Shown piece by piece: positions 47,913 to 56,520 of a DNA stretch of 64,000 bases. The DNA is from Dehalococcoidia bacterium (GTDB lineage Bacteria > Chloroflexota > Dehalococcoidia > Tepidiformales > Tepidiformaceae): assembly GCA_022827945.1 (NCBI GenBank), contig JAJEIT010000006.1:1-64000 (forward strand), in the 5' to 3' direction. The notes beneath the pieces are model-generated. The model was not told the origin of the DNA. It was given only the letters and a program-made list of their open reading frames with translations, and made no database searches. Made by a program: the position numbers and the translations under genes. Positions within the stretch are counted from its first letter, which is position 1, and every line of letters starts with the position of its first letter.

Positions 47913-49007
47913 TCAGCGGCGCTGCCAGGGCGACCCGTCGCCGGACAACGAGGCGGTTGGAGCGGGACGCGAGGAGGCCGCAGGGGCGGGACGGGAGGCG
48001 CCCGCTCGTGCGGCAACGCTCGGGGCCGGCTCGTCCTCGATGGGGACGGGGACGCGCTCGAGGACGTCCGCGATGAGGTCCTCGACCTCGCGGCCGCGGA
48101 GGCGGGTCTGGGTGGAGAGGATAAGGCGGTGGGGAAGGACGTGGGGGGCCATCGCCTTCACGTCGTCGGGGAGGACATAGTCGCGCCCGTTGATGGCGGC
48201 AAAGGCGCGGGCGGAACGGAAGAGCGCGAGACTGGCGCGGGGGCTGGCGCCCAGCTCGAAGGCGGCCTCGTTGCGCGTCTCGCGCACGATGCGGACGGCG
48301 TAGCGGCGAATGGCCGGGTCGACGTGCAGCCGCTGGAGCGCATCCGCCATCTGCAAGAGCCGCTCCGCGGTCACGACCGGCTGGAGAGCGTCGAGGGGGT
48401 TGGTGTGCTCCTGGCGGGCGAGGATCTCGTCCTCGTCGTCCTCGCCGGGGTAGCCGAGCTTGAGGCGCAGGAGGAAGCGGTCGAGCTGGGCCTCAGGGAG
48501 CGGGAACGTGCCTTCGAGCTCGACCGGGTTCTGGGTTGCGATCACGAGGAAGGGGCGGGGAAGGAACGTGGTCTCGCCCTCAACCGTGAGCTGGCGCTCC
48601 TCCATCGCCTCGAGAAGGGCGGCCTGGGTGCGGGGGGTGGCGCGGTTGATCTCGTCGGCGAGGACGACCTGGGCGATGAGCGGCCCTTCCCGGAAGGCGA
48701 AGTCCTGGGTCTTCTGGTCGAAATAGTGGATGCCCGTGATGTCGGAGGGCATGAGGTCAGGCGTGAACTGGATGCGTTTGAAGGAGCAGCCGAGGGAGCG
48801 GGCGATGGCCTTCGCGAGGGTGGTCTTGCCGGTGCCGGGGACGTCCTCAAGGAGGATGTGGCCCTCGCACAGGAGGGCGACCAGGGCGAGCTGGACGACC
48901 TCGCTCTTCCCAACGATGACGCGCTCGACGCTTGAGCCGAGGTCGGAAGCAACCCCGTAGATGGTGTTGACGTCCTCCGTGGAGAGGCGGGTGGTGGCAT
49001 CGGTCAT
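47913..49007 (-). CDS. MoxR-family AAA+ ATPase
   Basis: 364 aa. Walker A EDVPGTGKTTLAKAIA, Walker B VVLADEINRATPRTQAALLEAMEERQLT, sensor 1 VIATQNPVELEGTFPLPEAQLDRFLLRL, sensor 2 GASPRASLALFRSARAFA. Chaperone-like ATPase of the MoxR-DUF58-DUF4129 cassette. ATG 49007; the open frame upstream is antisense to the MBL gene. The Ala/Pro/Ser-rich C-terminal tail (about 335-364) is unusual. Minus-strand TACGAT (49034-49029) may be its -10. Confidence 0.93.
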   Translation of the reverse strand: MTDATTRLSTEDVNTIYGVASDLGSSVERVIVGKSEVVQLALVALLCEGHILLEDVPGTGKTTLAKAIARSLGCSFKRIQFTPDLMPSDITGIHYFDQKTQDFAFREGPLIAQVVLADEINRATPRTQAALLEAMEERQLTVEGETTFLPRPFLVIATQNPVELEGTFPLPEAQLDRFLLRLKLGYPGEDDEDEILARQEHTNPLDALQPVVTAERLLQMADALQRLHVDPAIRRYAVRIVRETRNEAAFELGASPRASLALFRSARAFAAINGRDYVLPDDVKAMAPHVLPHRLILSTQTRLRGREVEDLIADVLERVPVPIEDEPAPSVAARAGASRPAPAASSRPAPTASLSGDGSPWQRR

Positions 49008-49078
49008 GGGGGCCCCCTGGCAGGGGGAATCGTAGGGCGTGGGCCGGACCAGCGCGAATCCCGTGGCAAACTGAGGAA

Positions 49079-50056
49079 ATGGCCGACGTGCGCTCGATCG
49101 CGCTGGGCGACAACACCGTGCACCTGATTGAACAGGCCGGCGCGCGGCTGCTGGTCGACACGGGCCCCGACTTCGCGGGGGCCTGGGAGGCCCTGCAGGC
49201 AGAGATCGAGGGCGAGCTGCCGGACGTCGTCGTCGCGACCCACGGACATCACGACCACGCCGGACTGGGGCAGAGGTGGCAGGCTGCCGGGACGCCCATC
49301 TGGGTAGGAGCCTCCGATGGACCGCTGACGGCGCGTCCACTGCTGCAGTCGCCGGCGGAGACGGCGGCGATGCTGGCGTGGGCGAAGCGCACGGGCGCAC
49401 CCCCCGAGACGCTCGCGCACGTGCGGCAGCGGGTGGAAACGCGACGGGCGGCGGCGCTGCGTGCGGCGGAGTCGTCCGAGTACCTCGAAGACGGCGTTCG
49501 CTGGCCGACGGGGCTGCGCTACCCGCCGTTCGAGGCCGACCGGCTCGTCGACGGCGACATGGAGGTGGGGGGCGTCGAGATCCTGGCGGCGCCGGGACAC
49601 ACGCCGGGAAACGTCGTGCTGGCGGTGCGGGAGGAGGGGTGGCTGTTCTCCGGGGACCAGCTCCTGCCGGACGTCGATCCGCTGCCCGCCATCCAGTTCG
49701 TGACGGAGGGAGAGGGGCTGCGCCGCTTCCCCACGCTGGCGCACTTCGCAGCCTCCCTTGAACGGCTGGCGGAGTGTGGCTTCACCCGCTGCTTCCCCGG
49801 TCACGGCGAGCCGTTCGACGGGGCCGGGGAGGCGCTGGCGGGGGCGCTGGCGCGGATCGAGCGCCGCTGCGCGCGGGTGCGGGAGTCGCTCAGGGAAGTG
49901 GGACCCACGACCGTGTACGAGCTGTGCGCGCGGCTCTACCCGCGCGGCACGGAACGGCGCTTCTGGCAGACGGCATCGAGCGTCCAGGGACATCTCGACC
50001 TGCTGGCGTCGCGGGGTGAAGCGCGGGAGGTCGAGGGGCGGTGGGAGGCCTGCTAG
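49079..50056 (+). CDS. Metallo-beta-lactamase-fold hydrolase
   Basis: 325 aa. THGHHDHAG is the metal-binding HxHxDH motif; AAPGHTPGN, FSGDQLLPDV and FPGHGEPF supply the remaining ligands. The C-terminal 75 residues look like the winged-helix cap found in LACTB2-type proteins (TVYELCARLYPRG). Substrate unknown. Divergent from the moxR-like gene. Confidence 0.9.
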   Translation: MADVRSIALGDNTVHLIEQAGARLLVDTGPDFAGAWEALQAEIEGELPDVVVATHGHHDHAGLGQRWQAAGTPIWVGASDGPLTARPLLQSPAETAAMLAWAKRTGAPPETLAHVRQRVETRRAAALRAAESSEYLEDGVRWPTGLRYPPFEADRLVDGDMEVGGVEILAAPGHTPGNVVLAVREEGWLFSGDQLLPDVDPLPAIQFVTEGEGLRRFPTLAHFAASLERLAECGFTRCFPGHGEPFDGAGEALAGALARIERRCARVRESLREVGPTTVYELCARLYPRGTERRFWQTASSVQGHLDLLASRGEAREVEGRWEAC

Positions 50057-50110
50057 CAGGTCGCTGGCGCCTCGCGGGGTTGCCGTGAGCGCCTATCATC
50101 AACGTCAGGC

Positions 50111-50196
50111 GCTGGGGTGGCGGAACTTGGCAGACGCAGCGGACTTAAAATCCGTGGCCGAAAGGCGTGAGGGTTCGAATCCCTCCCCCGGTACCA
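50111..50196 (+). tRNA. tRNA-Leu (anticodon TAA)
   Basis: 86 nt class II tRNA. Acceptor GCTGGGG/CCCCGGT (two wobble pairs), anticodon loop CTTAAAA, long variable arm, T arm GAGGG-TTCGAAT-CCCTC, discriminator A and encoded CCA. Confidence 0.95.
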
Positions 50197-50226
50197 GCCC
50201 CTTCCGGCACAGCCTCACCGGCGTCC

Positions 50227-50255
50227 TTGACGCGCGAACAGCGCAGCCATACGCT
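50227..50255 (+). promoter_or_regulatory. Promoter of the B12-riboswitch operon
   Basis: TTGACG (50227-50232), exactly 17 bp, TACGCT (50250-50255). Expected start near 50262, just before the aptamer. Confidence 0.65.
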
Positions 50256-50264
50256 CGCGATGGC

Positions 50265-50440
50265 TCTTTTCGTTCGGGTGCCCGTCCCAGGGAGAATAGG
50301 GAAGGCGGTGAGAATCCGCCGCGGTAGCGCCACTGTAAGCGGGAGACGGGAGCCGAGGTCCACTGTCGGAAAACCGACGGGAAGGGCCCGGCACAACAGC
50401 CCACCCGCAAGCCAGGAGACCTGCCTGGACGAGAGGTGAC
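50265..50440 (+). ncRNA. Cobalamin (B12) riboswitch aptamer
   Basis: Conserved elements in order: GGTGCCC near 50278, AGGGAAGGCGGTGAGAATCC, GCCACTGTAAGCGGG, GTCCACTG...GGGAAGG, and the B12 box AGCCAGGAGACCTGCC at about 50410-50425. It precedes the btuCFD-cobTSU operon, which it should repress when cobalamin is abundant. Confidence 0.95.
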
Positions 50441-50505
50441 ATCTCTCCGCATAGAGAGGTGCCCTCGATCTTCGGGTAGCGATTCCGAAACAGGTCGAAG
50501 ACGGT

Positions 50506-50540
50506 ACCTCCAGCGGCAGAGACGCTGGAGGTTTTGTTTT
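50506..50540 (+). terminator. Riboswitch expression platform: terminator hairpin that also holds the btuC ribosome site
   Basis: Ten-base-pair stem ACCTCCAGCG (50506-50515) / CGCTGGAGGT (50523-50532), loop GCAGAGA, then the T-rich run TTTTGTTTT. The 3' arm contains GGAGG (50527-50531), 7 nt from the TTG start of the permease gene at 50539, so one hairpin can end transcription and also mask translation. Confidence 0.8.
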
Positions 50541-51615
50541 GCAGGCGGTTGGGCTCACGACCCTGCGCAGCTATCGCCAGTTGGGCATCAGCGCCCGGCT
50601 GGCGATCGGCGGGACGATCCTGCTGGCGCTCGTGATCGTCGTGGGCCTGATCTCCCTGAGCCTCGGGCCGGTCGACATCTCCATCAGCGACGTTGCCTGG
50701 ATCGTGCTGTCCGCGCTCGGACTGGATACACCAGGGTTCGGACGGACCGAGCAGCTCGTGATCGAGCAGATCCGGCTGCCGCGGATCATCGTGGGCGCGG
50801 CGGTGGGGATGGCGCTGGGGGTGGCCGGGGCGACGATGCAGGGCCTGTTCCGCAACCCCATGGCCGACCCGGGCATCATCGGCGTGTCCGCGGGCGGGGC
50901 GCTGGGGGCGGTGATCGCGATCGCGGCCGGCCTGTCGGGCCTTTTCTTCCTGGCGCTGCCGCTCTTCGCCTTCGCGGGGGCCCTCGCAGCGGCGTTCCTG
51001 GTCTACGGCATCGCCGTGTTCGGGGGGCACTTCTCCATGGCGACGCTGCTGCTGGCCGGCGTCGCCGTGAACGCGTTCCTGGGCGCCATCGTCTCGGCGA
51101 TCATCATCTTCCTGCCCGACAACGAGCTGCTGCGCGAGGTCCTCTTCTGGCTGGCGGGGGGCCTGGACGCGCGCGCCTGGGAGCATGTGCGCATCGCCGG
51201 GCCGCTCATCCTGGGGAGCACGGTCGTGCTCCTGATCATGGCGCGGGACCTGAACCTGCTGATGCTGGGAGACGACGAAGCGCGCTCAATGGGCGTGCGC
51301 GTGGGCCTCACGCGGAGCGCGCTGCTGGCGACAGCGGCGCTGGCCACGGGCGCGGCGGTGGCCGTGAGCGGAACGATCGCCTTCGTGGGGCTGGTCACAC
51401 CGCACGTCCTGCGGCTGGTGCTGGGGCCGGACAACCGCGTGCTCATCCCGATGAGCGCCCTCGGCGGCGCCATCTTCGTGATGGTGGCCGACACGGTCGC
51501 CCGGATGGTCATCCAGCCGGCCGAGATGCGCGTCGGGATTCTCACGGCGTTCGTGGGAGCGCCGTTCTTCATCGCCCTGCTCATCAAGAACAAGCGGCAG
51601 GTGTACTCGCTGTGA
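50539..51615 (+). CDS. btuC: Corrinoid ABC transporter permease (FecCD/BtuC family)
   Basis: 358 aa, about ten membrane helices. RLPRIIVGAAVGMALGVAGATMQGLFRNPMADPGIIGVSAGGALGA is the FecCD signature region (in pieces RNPMADP, GVSAGG). GTIAFVGLVTPHVLR is the coupling segment to the ATPase. TTG 50539 follows the GGAGG embedded in the terminator stem. The substrate is assigned from the B12 riboswitch and cob genes. Confidence 0.93.
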   Translation: MQAVGLTTLRSYRQLGISARLAIGGTILLALVIVVGLISLSLGPVDISISDVAWIVLSALGLDTPGFGRTEQLVIEQIRLPRIIVGAAVGMALGVAGATMQGLFRNPMADPGIIGVSAGGALGAVIAIAAGLSGLFFLALPLFAFAGALAAAFLVYGIAVFGGHFSMATLLLAGVAVNAFLGAIVSAIIIFLPDNELLREVLFWLAGGLDARAWEHVRIAGPLILGSTVVLLIMARDLNLLMLGDDEARSMGVRVGLTRSALLATAALATGAAVAVSGTIAFVGLVTPHVLRLVLGPDNRVLIPMSALGGAIFVMVADTVARMVIQPAEMRVGILTAFVGAPFFIALLIKNKRQVYSL

Positions 51616-51641
51616 GCGCGCGCCTGCCCATAGGAGCAATC

Positions 51642-52820
51642 GTGTCCCTGAAGTCACTCCGCCTTCTGATCGTGCCGCTGGTCTTCCTCGTGCTGGGGCT
51701 GGCGCTTGCGGCCTGTGGCTCCGACGAGGAGGAGCCGGCCGCAACGGTCGAGCCAACTCAGGCATCGACGCCCGATCCGACCGCAGAGCCAACGGAGACG
51801 CCGACCGAAGCCCCGACGGATACGCCCACGGCGGCAACGGCAGCGCCCACCGAGGCGGCGACGCCCGAACCCACGCCGGAGCCGACCCCGGCCGCGCGCT
51901 CGCTCGAGGGCGTGCGCGGGATCGTCGACCACACGAACGCGGGCTGGCCGCGCGAGGTCGAGGGGCTGAACGGCGTCGTCAGCATTCCGGCGAAGCCGCT
52001 GCGCATCATCACCGCGTCGGTGGGCCACGACGAGATCACACTGGCGATCGTGCCGAGTGAACGGCTGGTGGCCGTGGGAGAGGCGACGAAGAGCGAGACG
52101 TACTCGAACGTTGCCCACCTGGTGCAGGAGAAGGCCGAGATCTCGCGGGATCCGGAAGTGATCATCGCGCAGGCGCCGGACGTGGTCGTAACAAGCCCAT
52201 GGTTCCCGATCGAGGTGGTCGAGGCGCTGCAACGGGCCGGCATCCCCGTCATCCAGACGGAGCTGGAGCAGGGCCCCGAGGCGCGCATCAACGCGATCCT
52301 GCTGATGGGCTACATCTACGGCGAGGAGGACCGAGCCTTCGAGTTCGCCGGCGAGGTGCAGGCGCGCTACGAAGCGCTCGTGGCGGTCACGAGCGCGAAG
52401 GATCCGAAGCCACGCGTGCTCGCGCTCACGCAGTACGCGGACACGCTCTGGGTTGCGGGCGGAACTTCGACCGAAGGCGGGGTAATCACGGCGGCGGGCG
52501 GCCTGAACGCCGCCGAGGACGCGGGCGTCACGGGGAATCAGACGACCAGCCTCGAGGGCGTGATCGCAATGGCGCCGGACGTCATCATCATTCCCCAGCC
52601 GGTGGCCTTCGGCGCGGAGGAGTTCCGGCAAAGCTTGCTGGAGCACGAAGCGCTGGCGGAGCTCCCGGCGATCAAGAACGGGGCCGTCTTTGTCGTGGAG
52701 AGCAAGCACTTCACGACGCTCTCGTACTGGAACATTCGCGGGGCGGAGGATCTGGCGCGCATGCTGTGGCCGGACGACTTCCCCGATCCGCCCGCGGAGT
52801 CCTTCAGCCTGGCCGAGTAG
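51642..52820 (+). CDS. btuF: Corrinoid-binding lipoprotein (BtuF-like)
   Basis: 392 aa. Signal peptide with lipobox LAAC (Cys25), then a long Thr/Pro/Glu/Ala-rich tether (about 30-85), then a helical-backbone binding protein: LRIITASVGHDEITLAIVP, DPEVIIAQAPDVVVTSP, LEGVIAMAPDVIIIPQP. GTG 51642 is chosen because AGGAG lies 7 nt upstream; GTG 51612 overlapping btuC is possible. Delivers corrinoid to BtuCD. Confidence 0.9.
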   Translation: MSLKSLRLLIVPLVFLVLGLALAACGSDEEEPAATVEPTQASTPDPTAEPTETPTEAPTDTPTAATAAPTEAATPEPTPEPTPAARSLEGVRGIVDHTNAGWPREVEGLNGVVSIPAKPLRIITASVGHDEITLAIVPSERLVAVGEATKSETYSNVAHLVQEKAEISRDPEVIIAQAPDVVVTSPWFPIEVVEALQRAGIPVIQTELEQGPEARINAILLMGYIYGEEDRAFEFAGEVQARYEALVAVTSAKDPKPRVLALTQYADTLWVAGGTSTEGGVITAAGGLNAAEDAGVTGNQTTSLEGVIAMAPDVIIIPQPVAFGAEEFRQSLLEHEALAELPAIKNGAVFVVESKHFTTLSYWNIRGAEDLARMLWPDDFPDPPAESFSLAE

Positions 52821-52828
52821 GTGACCAC

Positions 52829-53707
52829 ATGACTTCCAACGGCAACTCCCCGGAATCGGTCGACGCACGGGCCGTCTCGTTCAGCGTCGAGGCGAAGACG
52901 CTGCTGGACGCGGTCGACATGCGCGCCCAGCGGGGGCAGTTCGTGGGCTTGATCGGCCCGAACGGGGCAGGCAAGTCGACGCTGCTGCGGACCCTCTCGG
53001 GGGTGCTCCGGCACCAGGAAGGCGCGGTCTGGCTGGAGGGCGCGGACCTGTCGTCGATGGCGGCGAGGGATGTCGCCGCCATGCTCGCGCTGGTCCCGCA
53101 GATCGCGCCCTACACGCAGGGGTTTACGGCGTTCGAGCTGGTCCTGATGGGCCGCTACCCGCACCTGGGGCGGTTCGAGGTGGAGGGGCAGGCGGACGAC
53201 CGCATCGCGGAGAAGGCGATGCGGCTGACCGAGACGGAGGAGTTCGCCACGAGGACGCTGGAGACGCTCTCGGGGGGCGAGCGCCAGCGCGTGTTCCTCG
53301 CGCGGGCGCTGGCCCAGCAGCCCCGCATCCTCCTCCTGGACGAGCCGACGTCGAACCTCGACATCCTGCACCAGCTCACCATCCTCGGGCTGGTGCGGCA
53401 GCTCGTCGACGACGGGCTAACGGCCATCGCCGCCATCCACGACCTGAACCTGGCGGCGCGCTACTGCGACCGGCTCGTCCTGATCAGCAACGGCGCGGTG
53501 GTCACGGAAGGGCCGCCGGAGGACGTGCTGACGCCCGAGACGATCGAGTCCGCCTTCGGGGTGCGGTCGGCGGTGTATCGCGACCCGGCGACGGACGCGC
53601 TCGCAATCAGCCTGATCAGTCCGGCACAGGTCAACGGCGTCTCCTTCGGGTCGAACGGCAGCGCCGCCGCCGGCAGCAACGGCGTTCCCAGTGCCTCCCG
53701 AAGCTGA
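52829..53707 (+). CDS. btuD: Corrinoid ABC transporter ATPase (BtuD-like)
   Basis: 292 aa. Walker A GPNGAGKST, Q-loop LVPQIAPY, signature LSGGERQRV, Walker B ILLLDEPTS, H-loop AIHDLN. A Ser/Gly/Asn-rich C-terminal tail ends the protein. ATG 52829, 8 nt after the btuF stop. Confidence 0.93.
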   Translation: MTSNGNSPESVDARAVSFSVEAKTLLDAVDMRAQRGQFVGLIGPNGAGKSTLLRTLSGVLRHQEGAVWLEGADLSSMAARDVAAMLALVPQIAPYTQGFTAFELVLMGRYPHLGRFEVEGQADDRIAEKAMRLTETEEFATRTLETLSGGERQRVFLARALAQQPRILLLDEPTSNLDILHQLTILGLVRQLVDDGLTAIAAIHDLNLAARYCDRLVLISNGAVVTEGPPEDVLTPETIESAFGVRSAVYRDPATDALAISLISPAQVNGVSFGSNGSAAAGSNGVPSASRS

Positions 53708-53783
53708 CCCGAACGACGGGAGCGCCCCGAAGGAAGGGGCAACCGGGGCGCGGGAGCGGCGGCGTGTTCGTCAGGGGCTCGCA

Positions 53784-54845
53784 GTGTCAATCGAGGACGT
53801 CGTGGCGGCAATCGCACCGGCCGACCCCCTCGCGCGGGAGGCGGCCCAGCTCCGCCAGGAGCGGCTGACAAAGCCGCCCGGCAGCCTCGGGCGGCTCGAG
53901 GAACTGTCGCTGCAGGTGGCGGCGATCCAGGGGACCGAATGCCCGGTTGTGCGGGGAAGGACGGTGATCGTAGCGGCGGGGGACCACGGGGTGGTGGCGC
54001 AGGGGGTCACGGGGTACCCGCAGGAGGTCACGGCGCAGATGGTGCTGAATTTCCTCTCGGGAGGGGCGGCGGTCAGCGTGATGGCGCGACGGGCGGGGGC
54101 GAAGCTGGTCATCGTCGACGCGGGGGTGGCGACACCGGTCCCGGAGCATCCCGACCTTCGCGTCGTGGGGATGGGCCGGGGCACCGCCGACATGACGCAT
54201 GGACCGGCGATGTCGCGGGAGCAGGCGGAGGCGTGCGTGCTGGCCGGGGTCGAGCTGGCGCGGGAGGCGGCGGAGGGCGGGGCGGACCTCATCGGAACGG
54301 GGGACATGGGTATCGGGAACACGACCGCGTCGAGCGCCATCACGGCGGCCGTGACCGGCCGCTCACCCCGGGAGACGACGGGCCGGGGCACGGGGCGGAA
54401 CGACGAGGAACTGGCGGCGAAGGCGGCAGTCGTCGAACGGGCGCTGGCGGTGAACCGTCCCGACGCAGGGGATGGGCTGGACATCCTCGCGAAGGTCGGC
54501 GGCTTCGAGATCGGGGCGCTGGCGGGAGTGGTGCTGGGCGGCGCCGTCGCGCAGCGGGTTGTGGTCGTTGACGGGTTCATCTCGGGGGCGGCGGCGCTCA
54601 TCGCGCACAGGCTCTGCCCGACCGTCGCCGACTACCTCGTGGCCTCGCACCTGTCGGCGGAGGCGGGACATCGCATCGCGCTCGCGCACCTGGGCCTGCG
54701 GCCGCTGCTCGACCTGGGGATGCGGCTGGGGGAGGGGACGGGAGCCGTGCTCGCGATGGGGCTGGTCGAGGCGGCGGCCGCGTGCCTCTCGGAGATGGCG
54801 ACGTTCGACGAAGCGGGCGTGTCCGGCGCCGACTCCGGGGACTGA
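53784..54845 (+). CDS. cobT: Nicotinate-nucleotide--dimethylbenzimidazole phosphoribosyltransferase
   Basis: 353 aa; activates the lower-ligand base for cobamide assembly. KPPGSLGRLEEL, AAGDHGVVAQGVTGYPQEV, TGDMGIGNTT and the C-terminal GEGTGAVLAM with the catalytic Glu. GTG 53784 with CAGGGG upstream gives the family length; GTG 53691 would add a tail overlapping btuD. Confidence 0.95.
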   Translation: MSIEDVVAAIAPADPLAREAAQLRQERLTKPPGSLGRLEELSLQVAAIQGTECPVVRGRTVIVAAGDHGVVAQGVTGYPQEVTAQMVLNFLSGGAAVSVMARRAGAKLVIVDAGVATPVPEHPDLRVVGMGRGTADMTHGPAMSREQAEACVLAGVELAREAAEGGADLIGTGDMGIGNTTASSAITAAVTGRSPRETTGRGTGRNDEELAAKAAVVERALAVNRPDAGDGLDILAKVGGFEIGALAGVVLGGAVAQRVVVVDGFISGAAALIAHRLCPTVADYLVASHLSAEAGHRIALAHLGLRPLLDLGMRLGEGTGAVLAMGLVEAAAACLSEMATFDEAGVSGADSGD

Positions 54846-54858
54846 GGGAGCGGTCGCC

Positions 54859-55620
54859 GTGACAGGGCTGCGGCTGGCAATCGGGTTCCTGACGGTGCTG
54901 CCCCTGGCGCCCGCGGGGGAGGCGCGGATGGGACCAGCGCGCGCGTGGTTCCCGCTGGTGGGGCTGGGCCTGGGAGGAGTCCTGCTGGGGCTGGACGTCG
55001 CGGCGCGGGAAGCGCTGCCGGAGCTGGTGGCGGGGGCAATCCTCGTCGCGGTGCTGCTGGTGCTGACGCGGGCAATTCACACCGAGGGGTTCCTCGACTG
55101 CTGCGACGGGCTCTTCGGCGGCTACACGCGGGAGGACCGGCTGCGCATCCTGCGCGACAGCCGTGTGGGCGCGTTCGCGGTCATCGGGGGGGCGGCGCTG
55201 CTGCTCCTGAAGTGGAGCGCCCTCGCGGGCATCCCGGACGACGCTCGCACCGGCCTGCTGCTGGTCTTCCCGTGTCTCTCGCGGTTCGGGATGCTCGCGA
55301 CGATGGCGGCTTTCCCCTACGCCCGGGAACAGGGGCTGGGGACGGCGTTCCAGGAGGGGCGGGGCTGGTGGCAGGTCATGGTGGGAGCGGCCACGGCTGC
55401 CGCGGCGGCGGTGCTGTTCCTCGGGAGCGGGGGCGCGGTCCTGTTCGGCGTCGCCGCTCTGGCGGCGCTGGGGTTGGGCAGGTGGATGTCGGGGATGCTG
55501 GGCGGAATGACGGGGGACACGTACGGCGCCGTCAACGAGGTCGGGGAGGTGACGGTGCTCGTGCTGGGGATCGCGTTGTTCTCAGCGGTTCCCGAGATAT
55601 TCGGGACGCCACTCTGGTAG
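54859..55620 (+). CDS. cobS: Adenosylcobinamide-GDP ribazoletransferase (cobalamin synthase)
   Basis: 253 aa integral membrane enzyme joining AdoCbi-GDP and alpha-ribazole. About six hydrophobic segments. The acidic active-site motif reads HTEGFLDCCDGLFGGYTREDRLRILRDSRVG (key residues E, D, D, D), and VNEVGEVTVL near the end. GTG 54859 follows GAGGGAG. Lies between cobT and cobU. Confidence 0.92.
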   Translation: MTGLRLAIGFLTVLPLAPAGEARMGPARAWFPLVGLGLGGVLLGLDVAAREALPELVAGAILVAVLLVLTRAIHTEGFLDCCDGLFGGYTREDRLRILRDSRVGAFAVIGGAALLLLKWSALAGIPDDARTGLLLVFPCLSRFGMLATMAAFPYAREQGLGTAFQEGRGWWQVMVGAATAAAAAVLFLGSGGAVLFGVAALAALGLGRWMSGMLGGMTGDTYGAVNEVGEVTVLVLGIALFSAVPEIFGTPLW

Positions 55621-55641
55621 ACCGGGCATGGGGAGGAAGGC

Positions 55642-56193
55642 GTGAGCAAGCGACTGACCCTGGTCCTCGGCGGTGCGCGGGCGGGGAAGAGCACGTACGC
55701 CCAGGAGCTCGCGGCGGGCGTCGAGCGGGTACTGTTCGTGGCGACGGCGGAGGCGGGCGACCGCGACATGGAGGCGCGGATCGAGGCGCACCGCGAGAGC
55801 CGCCCGGCCGAGTGGGACACGATCGAGGAGCCGCTCGACCTCGTCGGGGCGCTGGAGCCGCTGGCGGGCCGCTACGACACGGTGCTGCTGGACTGCCTCA
55901 CGCTGTGGGTCAGCAACCTCCTGCTCCGGGACGGTGAGGGCGAGGCGGCTAACGCAGACATCCCCGCCGAGGTCCGCGGATTGCTCGAGGCGTACGAGCG
56001 GGGAACGGCATCGTGGATCGTGGTCAGCAACGAGGTGGGGCTGGGCGTCGTCGCGCCGACGAGACTGGGGCGGCTCTACACCGACGAGCTGGGGCGGGCG
56101 AACCAGCTGGTGGCGGCGGCGGCCGACGACGTGTTCTTCCTGGCGGCCGGTCTGCCGCTGAACCTGAAGAAGCTCAGCGGCAGCGCTGACTAG
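55642..56193 (+). CDS. cobU: Bifunctional adenosylcobinamide kinase / GTP:adenosylcobinamide-phosphate guanylyltransferase
   Basis: 183 aa. Walker A GGARAGKST (10-18), the guanylylated-His region RIEAHRESRP (His50), LLDCLTLWVSNLLL and VSNEVGLGVVAPTRLGRLYTDELGRANQ. With cobT and cobS it completes the nucleotide loop; no ring-synthesis cbi/cob genes are present, so the operon is for salvage. Confidence 0.95.
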   Translation: MSKRLTLVLGGARAGKSTYAQELAAGVERVLFVATAEAGDRDMEARIEAHRESRPAEWDTIEEPLDLVGALEPLAGRYDTVLLDCLTLWVSNLLLRDGEGEAANADIPAEVRGLLEAYERGTASWIVVSNEVGLGVVAPTRLGRLYTDELGRANQLVAAAADDVFFLAAGLPLNLKKLSGSAD

Positions 56194-56410
56194 CCCTCGG
56201 CTTCCAGGCCCACCAGGCGCTAGACGAACTCCATATCGACGTGCGCGCGTACGGTCACCGCAAGATCGAGTGCGAAACGACCCGACCACTCCTCCGGCAC
56301 GAGGCATGATCATGACCCGATTTGCCGTTCGCAGGCGGGACGTTGCTCAAGAGAGATGCCCGCCTGGGGACAAAATCATGTCAAATCTTGTAAAACCCCT
56401 TTGCCTCGGG

Positions 56411-56443
56411 GACATTCCGGTACAGAATGTCAGCATGCTCACA
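56411..56443. promoter_or_regulatory. Overlapping inverted repeats, probable MarR operator
   Basis: GACATTC (56411-56417) / GAATGTC (56425-56431), perfect 7-bp arms with 7-bp spacer. It overlaps TGTCAGCA-TGCTCACA (56428-56443), a palindrome with one mismatch. The half-site TGTCAGC recurs before the second MarR gene. Confidence 0.55.
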
Positions 56444-56446
56444 CAT

Positions 56447-56476
56447 TTGACCGCCCGCGTGTATGCGCGAGACTAT
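56447..56476 (+). promoter_or_regulatory. Possible promoter of the first MarR gene
   Basis: TTGACC (56447-56452), 18-bp spacer, GACTAT (56471-56476). The -10 is weak. The inverted repeats end 3 bp upstream of the -35. Confidence 0.35.
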
Positions 56477-56520
56477 CGAGTGAACCATACTGCGCTATGC
56501 ACCAATTGCTGGAGTGACCC

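Larger units (their letters stand above)
56194..56520. other. 327-bp gene-free regulatory region upstream of the first MarR gene
   Basis: AT-richer than its surroundings. It holds an 8-bp stem CAGGCGGG (56332-56339) / CCCGCCTG (56359-56366) without a T-run, an AT-rich stretch around 56370-56400, two overlapping inverted repeats (56411-56443) and a promoter-like pair. No supported gene; the short frame near 56270 lacks any family resemblance. Confidence 0.6.

Noticed and set aside
50245-50270. AGCCAT/ATGGCT stem with a short T-run after tRNA-Leu, considered as a tRNA terminator
   Set aside because: Only 6 bp, and it overlaps the -10 of the better-supported B12 operon promoter.
56332-56366. 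Inverted repeat after cobU considered as an intrinsic terminator
   Set aside because: Loop is 19 nt and no T-run follows the stem.
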